Assembly (NCBI GenBank): GCA_028280105.1
Contig: JANQML010000210.1
Span: 1 to 49,127 of the forward strand
DNA length: 49,127 nt
Reading direction: 5' to 3'
From: Desulfobacula sp.
Lineage (GTDB): Bacteria; Desulfobacterota; Desulfobacteria; Desulfobacterales; Desulfobacteraceae
Part shown: piece by piece, positions 8,759-18,540 of the stretch
Numbering within the stretch: position 1 is the first letter of the stretch
How the letters are laid out: the number at the start of each line of letters is the position of its first letter
Program-made: the position numbers and the translations under genes
Notes under the pieces: model-generated
What the model saw: the letters and a program-made list of their open reading frames with translations, nothing else
Told to the model about the DNA's origin: nothing
The model's database searches: none

Positions 8759-9382
8759 TTATTTTTGTTTTTTCAATCCGGTTTTGAGTGCGGCGGAGTG
8801 AATATCCGCAGCCACATGAACCGAACTTTTTCCCCACAACGGATCCCACGCTGCCGGGTTGGCGGTGCAACAGAATTGGACTTCAAGTCCGAAACGGGTC
8901 ATGGCGTCTTCAACCGGCATCTCTTTTATTTTTTGTGCCGCATGCCAGGTCGCCCCGCAAGGCGCCCCCTTGATCACTTCAATATGCGAAATTTTATCCC
9001 CGTCTGTTGCAACCTTTATTTCAGGGGTTCCGAACAGGTTGCCGTAATCCCCTAAATGACTGTATTTGGCCAGTGTGCAGCAGGTGGGCGGACAGATGGC
9101 ATTGCCTGTGGTTATTTTTTTCCCCGAAGCGATTACCGGGATTCCCAAGCGGTCGCAAAGAAGGCTTAAATCGTCTGACAGGTCCCGGTGTTTTAAATAG
9201 TCCAATACCAGGTCCGCATCCAGCGTATCCGGAATATACCGGCTGGTATCGTCAATGAATTCCGGAAGGGTTTCGTCGATATCCACTGTCTCGATTCTAA
9301 ACTGCCTGTCACCGAATCGGTTCATCCCGTCGACTTTGGTCCGGCCGGTCCCGTTTTGTTGAAATACCACTATTTTCTGCAT
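8759..9382 (-). CDS. DUF166 family protein
   Basis: This 207-residue soluble protein resembles DUF166, a family I associate mainly with methanogens and sulfate reducers. It has a conserved cysteine cluster CPPTCC near residue 97, a further cysteine in GAPCGATW, and a CC pair in VQFCCTANP, which suggests metal or Fe-S binding or redox chemistry. No characterised function is known to me. It starts 3 bp after the LUD gene, so the two form an operon and may act together. The family call rests on motif memory, not on a search. Confidence 0.72.
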   Translation of the reverse strand: MQKIVVFQQNGTGRTKVDGMNRFGDRQFRIETVDIDETLPEFIDDTSRYIPDTLDADLVLDYLKHRDLSDDLSLLCDRLGIPVIASGKKITTGNAICPPTCCTLAKYSHLGDYGNLFGTPEIKVATDGDKISHIEVIKGAPCGATWHAAQKIKEMPVEDAMTRFGLEVQFCCTANPAAWDPLWGKSSVHVAADIHSAALKTGLKKQK

Positions 9383-9385
9383 GAT

Positions 9386-10039
9386 TTAAAATCCCAGATC
9401 CTGGTTGACCAGGATGACTTTTATTCGTTTTTTCTGAAAACATTTTTCAGTAATGGTCCAATAGTTACAGATCCTGTCCGGACTGCTGCAGTCATGGCAG
9501 ACCCCTGTTTTCAGGCAGGGTGTCTTTTTTTCAAGCCGCATGATATTTACCGGGGCGGCAAAATTTTTCACCCGAACCATGGCATCTTCCAGATCATTGC
9601 AGATCTTATTGCGTCCGACAAATAAAATCACATGTTTGGGACCGTACATAATGGCTGCAACCCGGTTACCGACCATATCCAGGTTAACCAGATGGCCGGA
9701 TTCGGTTACCGCGTTTGTTCCCGTGATATAGAGATCCACCATAAGGGATTGGCGGCGCAGATCCATCATCTCTTCCGGGCTCAGGCTTTTGTCAAAGGTG
9801 TTGAGAACTTCAAGATCTTCCCTGTCTTTGAGTTCGTGAAAAAGACCGGTCTCAACAAAGGACATGGACCCGCCCCATGAAACACTTTTTATATCCAGCG
9901 CGGGAATGATCTCTTCCAAGGCAATGGTTTTCGCCGTTTTTGCATCCGGTGCCACAAAGACGTCAAAGTTATTCTGCTCAAGGTTGTGTTTTACCGCCTC
10001 CAATTTCAAAGTCCAGAATTGATCAATGGGATTTTTCAT
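9386..10039 (-). CDS. LUD domain protein (LutC/YkgG-like, DUF162)
   Basis: The product is about 217 residues from the chosen ATG at 10037-10039, which gives MKNPIDQFW and has AAAGGG about 9 bases upstream. An ATG six codons earlier (10057) is possible. The LUD fold is indicated by VSWGGSMSFVE, DLYITGTNAVTESGHLVNLD and YGPKHVILFVGRNKI. The C-terminal part adds four cysteines (CLKTGVCHDC...C), more than a plain LutC protein has. LUD proteins include LutB/LutC of lactate oxidation, but many members have no known role. It is co-transcribed with the DUF166 gene. Confidence 0.85.
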   Translation of the reverse strand: MKNPIDQFWTLKLEAVKHNLEQNNFDVFVAPDAKTAKTIALEEIIPALDIKSVSWGGSMSFVETGLFHELKDREDLEVLNTFDKSLSPEEMMDLRRQSLMVDLYITGTNAVTESGHLVNLDMVGNRVAAIMYGPKHVILFVGRNKICNDLEDAMVRVKNFAAPVNIMRLEKKTPCLKTGVCHDCSSPDRICNYWTITEKCFQKKRIKVILVNQDLGF

Positions 10040-10163
10040 TTCCATGTGCCCTTTCATCCGTTATTTGTTTTCAGTCCTGTCTGCTTATATACCGGTAAAA
10101 CAGAACGGGTTGCAATAAAAAATAATCTTGAATTTTAGATGAGGTTCAGGCATTACTTATTCC

Positions 10164-11030
10164 ATGTCAACAGATCCTCCCCTTTTAGGGGCCCATTTTT
10201 CCATTGCAGGCGGATTGGAAAATGCCGTTCTTTCGGCTGAACATCTGAAATGCAATGTGGTCCAAATGTTTACGAAAAATGCCAGAACCTGGAAAGAGCC
10301 GGTTCTGGATGAATCAAAGGTACGAACCTTTATCAGGCAAAGAAAGCACAGCCGCATCAGATATCTCCTTTCCCATGCATCCTACCTGATTAATATTGCC
10401 TCTGACGATCCCGGAAAGAGGGAACAATCCGTTCGATCCCTTGCATCGGAGCTGTGCCGGTCGTCCAGGCTGGGCATTGAGTACCTGGTATTGCATCCCG
10501 GTGCTTTCCTGTCGTCTGATGCGGCATCGGGTATGGAACGGGCTGCCCGCAGCCTGAAGCAGGCCTTTGAAGAGGCAAATGTCACCTCTCCCCGGTTGTT
10601 AATCGAAACAACGGCAGGCCAGGGCACCTGCCTGGGCCATACATTTGAGCAGATTGCAACCATCCTGGAAAAAACTGGCAATCCCGGTCAGACCGGTGTC
10701 TGCATGGATACCTGCCACATGTATGCCGCCGGTTTGGACATCAGCCGGCCGGCAACCTACCAGGCCGTTATGGATGAATTTGACACCCTTATCGGATTAG
10801 ATCGCCTTTTTGCCGTTCATCTCAATGACAGCAAGGCTTCGCTGGGTTCCAAAAAAGACCGCCATGAACACATCGGGGAAGGACGAATCGGGATCACCGG
10901 ATTTAAATTAATCATGAATGACCGCCGTTTAAAATCGGTCCCAAAGGTCCTGGAAACCCCCAAAGAAAAAAACGGAAAGCCCATGGATCCGGTCAATATC
11001 AAGCGTCTTTTGGATGTGATTTCCCGATGA
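10164..11030 (+). CDS. nfo: Endonuclease IV (AP endonuclease)
   Basis: This 288-residue TIM-barrel enzyme cuts DNA at abasic sites during base excision repair. It starts GAHFSIAGGLENAV, the typical GAHVSxxGG start, and carries the Zn ligands in the expected segments: LSHASYL, LVLHPGAF, LLIETTAGQG, CMDTCHMYAAG, FAVHLNDSK and RHEHIGEG. Length is normal, and the C-terminus (KVLETPKE) is present. No strong ribosome site precedes the ATG, but the N-terminal match fixes the start. It is divergent from the LUD-DUF166 pair. Confidence 0.96.
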   Translation: MSTDPPLLGAHFSIAGGLENAVLSAEHLKCNVVQMFTKNARTWKEPVLDESKVRTFIRQRKHSRIRYLLSHASYLINIASDDPGKREQSVRSLASELCRSSRLGIEYLVLHPGAFLSSDAASGMERAARSLKQAFEEANVTSPRLLIETTAGQGTCLGHTFEQIATILEKTGNPGQTGVCMDTCHMYAAGLDISRPATYQAVMDEFDTLIGLDRLFAVHLNDSKASLGSKKDRHEHIGEGRIGITGFKLIMNDRRLKSVPKVLETPKEKNGKPMDPVNIKRLLDVISR

Positions 11031-11063
11031 CCCCGAAGGTTTGAAACCAACGGAAACCCATGC

Positions 11064-14000
11064 CTATTTCAATATAAATTTGACTTGGCTGGTCCCGGTG
11101 TCATCTGTCTCTTTTTCCATGGGTTCAAGAATAAATATCCGCTCTTTTTCCACCTCTGATTTCGAAATCATATGGGATTTTATATTTTCCGCACGATTCA
11201 TGGACAAAAGCCGCAGCTGGTTTTCATCGACCGGAATATGGCTCATGAGAAGCGTTTGCTTTTCCGCAGCATCAATTATTTTTTCATTGCCCGCTGCATC
11301 CCGCGGTTTAGGGAACAGCGCCTTTGAATAGGCAAGATCGATATAGACGGGCAGTTCGTCGTCGGTCACAATCACCTCATCCAGGGTTTTAGCGGATTCC
11401 GGACTTCCGGCAACCTGTTTGAGTTTCTCTGCCTTTATCAGATTCATAAACCCTTTATAGCGAAGGGCTTCAGATTCTTTTTCCACATTGAAAAGCCCTT
11501 GGATCTCCAGTATTAAATCCGGTTTGGTTTCAAGGATTTCAGCCAATTGATCGATCTTTTCAGCATTGATCCCGCTGATACCGGGTTCTCCGGGTTGAAA
11601 ATCAAGGAACTCCAGGTCTTCTCCCCCGGAAAACAGAGAACCGATGATTGAAAACGGTGAAGCAGCTGCTTTTAAAATCAGGTTCCCGATCATTTTAAAA
11701 AGAATCCCGGCGATACTGAAGTCAGGGTCGTTCAGCTCTCCTTTAACCGGCAGATCCAGATTGATCCGGCCCTCTTTATTTTTTAACAGGGAAACAGCAA
11801 GGCCGATGGGCAAAGATACGGCATCTTCACTCTCCACCCGGTCACCCAGTGCAAAGTTATCAAACCGGATCCGGTTTTCAGATTCAAGCCGGTTTCCACT
11901 GATCCGGTATTCAAGATCCAGCACCAGTTTCCCCTTTTCAATCTTATATCCCAGATATTTGGCAGCATAGGGGGTAAACCGGATCAGTTCAATATTGTTA
12001 AAAGTGATGCCCAGATCCGCAAACCGGTTTTGGGCCAGCGGATTAACGGTTCCGAAAATCTCAAGGGGGGAAGATTGGCCGTGAAGCCCTTTCAGAATGA
12101 GATTCGCCCGGGCCGACTCGTCCGAAGACAGACCGGTGACAGATCCTGCCACAGATTTCATACCGGCCGTAAAATTGGGTTGAGTAAAATAATCGGAAAA
12201 TTGGATCTCTCCCCCCTGCAAAGTAACCGTGTCGATCCGGATATCCGGCACGGAACCGCTTTGTTCTCTTTTTGCAGGGGGTGTTGTTTCAACCGGTCCC
12301 GTCGGACCGGATCGGGAAACAGGCGCCCCGGTTTCATCCCGCCCGGTCTGAAACACGGATCTCAAATTCAACTCACCGGTTTCATCAATCATTATTTCAG
12401 AATAAAAATCGGTTAAGGCAATTTGACCGGCTGTCACCTCCACCGGGAATACGGACAGATCCAATCCGGAGATAAAAAAAGATTGGGCTTTAAAGAATTC
12501 CGCAGCAGACGACTTATCCAGGCAGACAAACTCGGTGACAGATGTTTGACCGGTAAACCGGACCATGGGATCGTTCGTTGATTTATTAAAATTCAGACCC
12601 AGGTTTCCGTCGGCATGGATATCTCCGGAGGTCACCATGACGTTAACGGCATCGGTAAAATAAGGCTGGATGGATCGGATATCCAGCTCTTCAATATGAA
12701 GACCAAGATCCGCGCTGGATGCGGATGGGGTTGCCTTTCCGCGGACCGCTAATTTTCCCTTTTGGTTCCAGTCCATGGCAATGGACAGATCTGCCGGTGT
12801 ATTCCCGTGCGAGGTTAAACCGTTCGCCCTTACAGAGAGGTTTGACAGGTGAATGGCCACCGGATCCGTGGGGGCGGCATCGTCAAAATCGATTTGAAAT
12901 CCGGCCAGATCCAGCGTCGACAATTCGACCTGCCAGGGCTCTGATTCAGCCGGTTCCCCCCCGGTTTTCACCTTGCGGGATGCCGGAGGATTATCCGGTT
13001 CTGATTGAAAGGCTTTCACCCAGTTTAATTGACCGTCTTTAAATCGCTTTATCCATATATTTCCGTTTTCCGTTTCAATGGATCCGATATCGATTTTTCG
13101 TTCCGACAGATCCACCCGACTGTTTCGCACATGGAACAGCGGCAGGGCTAACAGATCCCGGCCGGATTGCCGGTCCGTTAAAGAAAAAGACCGGCATGAG
13201 GTATCCGTGATCCGGATCTCTCCCCCGGTGTTATCCGCAGACCGGTGAATATCAAATTCCGTGGCAACGGACAGTTTTCCTTTGACAACATCTATCCGGT
13301 TTACATCCATATTCACATGGGAATCAAAGTATGGACGGTATTTTTCTATCTCCAGATCCGTCACCCGGGCCTTTCCCGTCAGAGTTTCAAATGAGTCGCC
13401 GAACACGCCTTCTGCTTCCAGCTTTTCCTTGTCCGGGGTTTCAAGTGAGACAAAAAATGCACCGTCTATGGTGTCTGAGACGGCAACCTTTTCCAGCCGC
13501 ACGGTCAGCGGAGATATCTGTGTTGAAAACAGACGGGAGCCGGAGTGATCCGTAAAGTCGACGACGCCGTTGGAAACCTCCAGCAAATCCAGTTGGAGCG
13601 CCATCTGAAGCGGTTCATTGTTGCTGCCGTCCGGGTCTTTTTCTCCATTCGAATCCGGAAGGGAAGCCGGTGGCGGGTTGTCTTCGGCAGGGAATGAAAA
13701 GAGTTTTTGAAGGTCGATCCCCCCCTCTTTATCCCGAATCATAGTAAACCGGGGGGCGTCAAGCCCAACCGTTCCCAGGTTGAACCGGCGGGCCGGGATA
13801 TCAGCCTGGCGGATCTCCAGTGAGAGCCGGTCAAATCCGGCAATCGAAGACCCGCCCGGATGGACCAGATTAAAATCCAGCAGATTGACCATTCCCTGGA
13901 TTTCAAGAGAGTCACCGTTTTCTTTTTTCCGGTATTGGGTTTCAATCTCCGTATTGACTCCCAGACTTTCTATTTTAAATCGATCCGGAAGCTTGGCGTA

Positions 14001-14738
14001 GGACAAAAACGGAACAGCGTTGATCTCCCCGGTTCTTATCCGTATCCGGGCCGCCGGCTCCCGGGCAAACGGGGTGATCCGGGCATGGATGTCAAGGGCG
14101 GCCCTATTCAATAAAAACCCGATCTCCATAACGGCCGCCTCATCCTGATTTTCCGTTTGACTGCTCAACAGGGGCAGATCGATCGCCAGGTCTTCGATTG
14201 AATGGGACAAAGCGGTCACCTGATCTTCAAATAGAATTTTTCCCTGCGTCAAACCGACATTTTTCAAAATAAACCCGGGAATAGAGGTGCCTTTGCTCTC
14301 CGGCGTTGATTCATCATCGGGATTATCCGCCGGTGTTGACTGTTCCGGCGAAGCAGTCATGATATCTGAAACATTATAACTCCCGTCTGTTTTCCGGACC
14401 AGGTTCAGAACCGGTTTTTCAAGCCGGATATCCGTGATGACCGGGTCCCAGTGTAACAGGGATGTGAGGCTGATTCCGGCATGGAAGTGAGCCAAGTTGA
14501 AAAACGGCTCATTGTTCTTCTCCCTGATATCCAGGCCGTGTATGTCCACTGACAATAAAAACGGATTAAAAGAAGCCTTTTCTATTGTTACCGGTCTGTC
14601 GATCGACGCTGATATCTGTTCGGGCAGATAGGTTTTGAGCAGCAGGGGAACCCCGAAAAATCCGGTTGCCGCATAGAACAGAAGAAAAAAAAAGACCGTG
14701 GCCGCTGTCTTTTTGAGAACTGATTTTTCAAATGGCAT
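11064..14738 (-). CDS. AsmA-like DUF748 family giant envelope protein
   Basis: This 1224-residue protein has one N-terminal transmembrane anchor (residues about 10-32) and a long periplasmic part rich in beta-strands with recurring ITDIRLEKPVLNLVR-like and LDLLEVSNGVVDFTDH-like segments, as in the AsmA/DUF748 group. Low-complexity linkers rich in P, S, E and D separate blocks (about residues 130-155, 350-375, 585-600). The C-terminal region (VYIDLAYSKALFPKPRDAAG, RILEPM-like end) is typical DUF748. AsmA-like relatives such as YhdP and TamB are thought to bridge the periplasm and carry phospholipids to the outer membrane; the same role here is inference. AGGAGG precedes the start. It follows the UbiD-like gene by 30 bp. 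Confidence 0.85.
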   Translation of the reverse strand: MPFEKSVLKKTAATVFFFLLFYAATGFFGVPLLLKTYLPEQISASIDRPVTIEKASFNPFLLSVDIHGLDIREKNNEPFFNLAHFHAGISLTSLLHWDPVITDIRLEKPVLNLVRKTDGSYNVSDIMTASPEQSTPADNPDDESTPESKGTSIPGFILKNVGLTQGKILFEDQVTALSHSIEDLAIDLPLLSSQTENQDEAAVMEIGFLLNRAALDIHARITPFAREPAARIRIRTGEINAVPFLSYAKLPDRFKIESLGVNTEIETQYRKKENGDSLEIQGMVNLLDFNLVHPGGSSIAGFDRLSLEIRQADIPARRFNLGTVGLDAPRFTMIRDKEGGIDLQKLFSFPAEDNPPPASLPDSNGEKDPDGSNNEPLQMALQLDLLEVSNGVVDFTDHSGSRLFSTQISPLTVRLEKVAVSDTIDGAFFVSLETPDKEKLEAEGVFGDSFETLTGKARVTDLEIEKYRPYFDSHVNMDVNRIDVVKGKLSVATEFDIHRSADNTGGEIRITDTSCRSFSLTDRQSGRDLLALPLFHVRNSRVDLSERKIDIGSIETENGNIWIKRFKDGQLNWVKAFQSEPDNPPASRKVKTGGEPAESEPWQVELSTLDLAGFQIDFDDAAPTDPVAIHLSNLSVRANGLTSHGNTPADLSIAMDWNQKGKLAVRGKATPSASSADLGLHIEELDIRSIQPYFTDAVNVMVTSGDIHADGNLGLNFNKSTNDPMVRFTGQTSVTEFVCLDKSSAAEFFKAQSFFISGLDLSVFPVEVTAGQIALTDFYSEIMIDETGELNLRSVFQTGRDETGAPVSRSGPTGPVETTPPAKREQSGSVPDIRIDTVTLQGGEIQFSDYFTQPNFTAGMKSVAGSVTGLSSDESARANLILKGLHGQSSPLEIFGTVNPLAQNRFADLGITFNNIELIRFTPYAAKYLGYKIEKGKLVLDLEYRISGNRLESENRIRFDNFALGDRVESEDAVSLPIGLAVSLLKNKEGRINLDLPVKGELNDPDFSIAGILFKMIGNLILKAAASPFSIIGSLFSGGEDLEFLDFQPGEPGISGINAEKIDQLAEILETKPDLILEIQGLFNVEKESEALRYKGFMNLIKAEKLKQVAGSPESAKTLDEVIVTDDELPVYIDLAYSKALFPKPRDAAGNEKIIDAAEKQTLLMSHIPVDENQLRLLSMNRAENIKSHMISKSEVEKERIFILEPMEKETDDTGTSQVKFILK

Positions 14739-14768
14739 ACCATGCCTCCTGATTGATTAGATACCGGA

Positions 14769-16601
14769 TTAAATAATTCCGTGAAGCGGTCCCTGTCTTA
14801 ATCCCATCTCCTTGACCTTTTGCTCAACAGCCTTGTCCGGTACCAGCGCATCAGAGTGAAAGGGTTTGATCCGGGCGTCTATAATCAAGGGTGCCCGGCA
14901 TCCCCAATGCTTGAATACAAAGGATTCATCCGCCCCGTATACGTCATGGGACGGATTGGAACGTGAAAATGTCACCCATAAAAAGTTTGAAAACGACCGG
15001 GATGCAAACCCGGTATCGTCCACCACCACAAAGAGGGGAAGACTCTCAAGCCCGGAAATCGATTCAATGTGATGCTTGAATTGATCCAGCTCGATTTTGG
15101 CCCGGCTGTAGCCGGTAAAAGCCGGCCCTTTTATCACCACCATGCCGGGGGCGGCCAGTTCCGGATATTCAAACCCGTCCGGCAGGCTGAACCCCTCGGG
15201 AAACCGGGTGGCCAGGGTTCGCTTGATATCTCCGGCCGCCGCCATGATCAGCTTTGACCCGTCATGGATCTCTGGTGTGGAATAATCAAGCGTATCCATG
15301 GTGGTCCGGGTAAAAAAGTGAAGATCCCTTGAAAAATCGATCCGTTCAAGCAGGTGGATGAAAAAGGCTTTCTCGTCATTGATATCCAGCCCGGGTGCGT
15401 CTTCCCGGGCACTGATCAGCAGATATTTTGCCAGAGACAGCTGTCCCGTTCCCAGGATCACACTGGCATGGGTGAGCAATTCCCTGGGGGCCCGTTCCTG
15501 ATAGGGCAGGTAGCGCTCACAGGCCGTGGCCAACAACAGGGGGTGGACACCGGCGGCATCCACGGCATTGACGGCGGTCACCCCGGGAATGGCCTGCTTG
15601 ACCGCCGACCGGGTGATTTCATGGATCAGCCGTCCGAAATAACTGTCCTCCTGGGGCGGGCGTCCCACAACCGTGAACGGAAAAACAGCATCCTTTCTGT
15701 GGTAGACCTTTTCCACCCGGAGGTAGGGAAATTCATGGATCAGTGAATAGTATCCGAGATGATCGCCGAACGGCCCTTCCGGTTTTGTCTTTCCCGGCAC
15801 CACGGTTCCGGTGATACAAAAATCGGCATCCCCGGAGATCATGTAACCGTCTTTTCTGGCATACCTGAAATTCCTCCCGGCCAGTGCACCGGCAAAACTG
15901 ATCTCCGGCATTCCCTCGGGCAGCGGCATGACCGCTGCCAGGGTATGGGCCGGCGGGCCGCCGATAAAGATGCTGACCTTAAACGGCTCCTGCCTTTGCA
16001 TGGCCTTTTGATGATGGTTGCCGATTCCCCGGTGCAATTGATAGTGGAGCCCGATCTCCTCTTCCGGTGTATATTGGTTTCCCGACATCTGGATCCGGTA
16101 CATCCCCAGGTTGGATTTAAAAAGAGACCGGGTATCCGGATCATCTGAAAAGACCTGGGGCAGCAGGATAAATCCGCCCCCGTCTTCAGGCCAGCACCGG
16201 ATCATGGGCAAATCCGAAATACGGCACTGCCCTGCGGTAACTTTGGGACGGGCGGTGCGGACCGGAAGTGCATGCACCCCGGCCGGAACAGCCTTTATGG
16301 CTTTGCCCATTGATTTGAAAACCGATCCCGGGTCCGATGCAGTATCCACAAGGGCTGTCACGGCCGCCAGTTGAGGTTCGAATATTTTCAGCGTTCTTTC
16401 CCAGGTTCCCATCAGGTTGGATACGGCCGGGAACCGGCTGTTTTTTACCTTCTCAAAAAAGACGGCCGGTCCACCGGCCTGGAACACCTGCCGGGTGACT
16501 TCAGCCATTTCAAGATCCGGATCAACCTGATCCCGGATCCGAACCAATTCCCCCTGTTTTTCCAAAAACACAATTGTATCTGCCAGGCTTGAAAACTTCA
16601 T
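14769..16601 (-). CDS. UbiD family decarboxylase (long menaquinone-type)
   Basis: This 610-residue enzyme belongs to the prenylated-FMN-dependent UbiD decarboxylases. The N-terminal GGPAVFFEKVKN, the central EGPFGDHLGYY with the catalytic glutamate region, and VYHRKDAVFPFTVVGRPPQED are family hallmarks. The length exceeds E. coli UbiD (about 500) and resembles the long subgroup often labelled menaquinone-biosynthesis decarboxylase, which would suit a menaquinone-using anaerobe; the substrate is not provable here. No UbiX flavin prenyltransferase gene is in the window. The start overlaps the preceding stop codon (ATGA), so it is coupled to the YhbP-like gene. Confidence 0.9.
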   Translation of the reverse strand: MKFSSLADTIVFLEKQGELVRIRDQVDPDLEMAEVTRQVFQAGGPAVFFEKVKNSRFPAVSNLMGTWERTLKIFEPQLAAVTALVDTASDPGSVFKSMGKAIKAVPAGVHALPVRTARPKVTAGQCRISDLPMIRCWPEDGGGFILLPQVFSDDPDTRSLFKSNLGMYRIQMSGNQYTPEEEIGLHYQLHRGIGNHHQKAMQRQEPFKVSIFIGGPPAHTLAAVMPLPEGMPEISFAGALAGRNFRYARKDGYMISGDADFCITGTVVPGKTKPEGPFGDHLGYYSLIHEFPYLRVEKVYHRKDAVFPFTVVGRPPQEDSYFGRLIHEITRSAVKQAIPGVTAVNAVDAAGVHPLLLATACERYLPYQERAPRELLTHASVILGTGQLSLAKYLLISAREDAPGLDINDEKAFFIHLLERIDFSRDLHFFTRTTMDTLDYSTPEIHDGSKLIMAAAGDIKRTLATRFPEGFSLPDGFEYPELAAPGMVVIKGPAFTGYSRAKIELDQFKHHIESISGLESLPLFVVVDDTGFASRSFSNFLWVTFSRSNPSHDVYGADESFVFKHWGCRAPLIIDARIKPFHSDALVPDKAVEQKVKEMGLRQGPLHGII

Positions 16602-17086
16602 AGCTTTACCTCTTGCCGGTTCCCCAGCCCCTTTGAATTGTCAATAAAAAAGACCCGGTCCGGTACAAAACAGTATAAAGATGCATGAAATACGGATTGA
16701 ATCACATCCAGCGGATCGGGCCCTTTTATATTGAGGCCGAATTTACGGATGTAAGCGATAGTTGTCTGTAATGCCCGGGGATGGCCGGTGCCGGATTTGA
16801 TTGTCCCGGACATCTGGACACCTTGAATCTTTTCAAACCCGGCCGCGGATGAATCCGGAGAATCATGAAAAATAGAAACAGCAGATTTTCTTTCTTCCCC
16901 GGCTTCCTTGATGTGGCGGCTGTTACGGCTGGAAAAAAAAAAGAAATGATGATCTGCATAATAATAGTAGACCGGTGTTGACCAGGCCCCTCTTTCAGAT
17001 GCCGTGGCAAGGGTCATAACATGATGAGAACGAATCAGTGCGTTGCAGCGCCGGCTTGAATGATCCGTATCCACCTTATTTTGCAT
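16598..17086 (-). CDS. Pyridoxamine 5'-phosphate oxidase-like flavin-binding protein (YhbP/UPF0306-like)
   Basis: This 162-residue protein has the split-barrel flavin-binding fold of the PNPOx superfamily: MTLATASERGAWSTPVYYYYAD, FFFSSRNSRHIKEA and IQGVQMSGT are the classic core strands. The C-terminal segment (VFFIDNSKGLGNRQ) recalls E. coli YhbP. It overlaps the M48 gene by 11 bp and the UbiD gene by 4 bp, so all three are one transcript. The cofactor and reaction are unknown; a link between a flavin-binding protein and a prFMN enzyme is suggestive but unproven. Confidence 0.82.
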   Translation of the reverse strand: MQNKVDTDHSSRRCNALIRSHHVMTLATASERGAWSTPVYYYYADHHFFFFSSRNSRHIKEAGEERKSAVSIFHDSPDSSAAGFEKIQGVQMSGTIKSGTGHPRALQTTIAYIRKFGLNIKGPDPLDVIQSVFHASLYCFVPDRVFFIDNSKGLGNRQEVKL

Positions 17087-18422
17087 ATCCCCATTGTTTC
17101 AACCGGTTATAGGCATGCTGGGAATATTTATTCGGCTGGTAATTGATCATCTTCAGATAACTCATATAGTTTTCGGCCGCCGGTTTTTGGTCACCGTTCC
17201 GATCCAGGGCATACCCTTTGAAAAACGTCATCTGGGGGTTGCCTGGCAGCAATTTGTTAGATTTATTAAAATTCTGGTAGGCCTTTGTATATTGCTTTAG
17301 CTCTAAATTGGCAATTCCGGCAATATAGTACCCCTGGGTTTGGGCGGGATATAGTTGCTTTGCCCGATCAGCATAGCGGACGGCCTGATCCGGTTTTTTT
17401 CTGAGCATCTGGCATTTGGCCATGATGACGTGGGCGGTGTAATCCCGGCTTAACGGTTTCAGCGCCTGCTTAATGGTTTTTTCAGCCGTGTCATACTCTT
17501 TTTTGGCCATGTATTTTTCACCCTGCTGCAGCAGTTCAATGCCGTTTCTCTTGGCTCTCAAAGAGGCGATGTTGTCCATGTACCGTTCCCGGTTATCCCT
17601 GGCGTTGGCAGAGGATGCATATATTCCGCCGGCCCGGGTGCGGGCGGCTGAAAGCCGTTCCGAGCTCATGGGGTGCGTGGAGAAAAGAACTTGGGCTGCA
17701 TTTGGTTTTTGCTTGTTCAGGGACTCCAGCATCTCCATCAGCCCCACAAACCCCGTTGCAGGATAGCCGACCTTTACCATGTACTCGTTGCCCAGTGAGT
17801 CAGCCTCTCTTTCATTATCCCGGCTGTATTTGGACAGAAGCAGCCCCTGGCTCAGGGCGCCCAACTGCTGTGTCAGTTCGCCCAGGCCGCTGCTCTGGGA
17901 ACCGGCGGCGGCTGAAAGACCGGTTACCAGGATTGAGGATAACTGGCCTTTGGACATCTGTTCCGCAGAGTGTCTGGCATTGACATGCCCCAGTTCATGG
18001 CCCAGCAGAGCGGCCAGTTCGGCTTCGTTTTCAAGTTTCAGCAGTATTCCCCGGGTGACGGCAATGGTGCCGCCGGGAAAGGCATAGGCATTGATATAGG
18101 TTGCATTCACACAGTGAAAATTATACGGCATGTCCCTGCGATGAACCGTGGGCAGCAGGTATTTGCCCATTGAATCCACATATCTTTCTATTTTTTTATC
18201 CTGGGTGACCCCGTAATCCGATGCAAACTGAAACGGAGACTGTTGCCTGTCAATACCGATCTCCTGCTCCTGAGAAACCAGCATCAATTGTTTTTTACCG
18301 GTTACCGGATCCACGGCACAGCCGGAAAATATCGGCGGAACCGCCAGCAAGGCAGAAGCTGCCGCACACTTTTTCAAAAACGTTCTTCTCGATAGCGGAT
18401 CGGATGGGTTTATTGCTTTCAT
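17076..18422 (-). CDS. M48 family metalloprotease lipoprotein with TPR tail (BepA-like)
   Basis: This 448-residue periplasmic zinc protease has the active site HELGH (about residues 142-146) and the third-ligand motif NEREAD (about residue 204). The C-terminal 150 residues form TPR repeats (EKYMAKKEYDTAEKTI, MLRKKPDQAVRYAD, LELKQYTKAYQNF). The N-terminus combines a twin-arginine-like SRRTFLKK with a lipobox ending FSGC, so it may be a Tat-exported lipoprotein. BepA of E. coli degrades or helps assemble outer-membrane LptD; a similar quality-control role is likely. AGGA precedes the ATG. It heads the operon through YhbP-like, UbiD-like and AsmA-like genes. Confidence 0.93.
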   Translation of the reverse strand: MKAINPSDPLSRRTFLKKCAAASALLAVPPIFSGCAVDPVTGKKQLMLVSQEQEIGIDRQQSPFQFASDYGVTQDKKIERYVDSMGKYLLPTVHRRDMPYNFHCVNATYINAYAFPGGTIAVTRGILLKLENEAELAALLGHELGHVNARHSAEQMSKGQLSSILVTGLSAAAGSQSSGLGELTQQLGALSQGLLLSKYSRDNEREADSLGNEYMVKVGYPATGFVGLMEMLESLNKQKPNAAQVLFSTHPMSSERLSAARTRAGGIYASSANARDNRERYMDNIASLRAKRNGIELLQQGEKYMAKKEYDTAEKTIKQALKPLSRDYTAHVIMAKCQMLRKKPDQAVRYADRAKQLYPAQTQGYYIAGIANLELKQYTKAYQNFNKSNKLLPGNPQMTFFKGYALDRNGDQKPAAENYMSYLKMINYQPNKYSQHAYNRLKQWGYAK

Positions 18423-18540
18423 CTAATCTTGTCCTTCATCTCTTTCAGGTTTGAATTCGGTTTAATTTATAATAAGGTTCTGTTTTTCTTTGGGTTTCAT
18501 AAATCTTTAATACGGGGAGTGGAACCGGTTTTTCGTCTTT

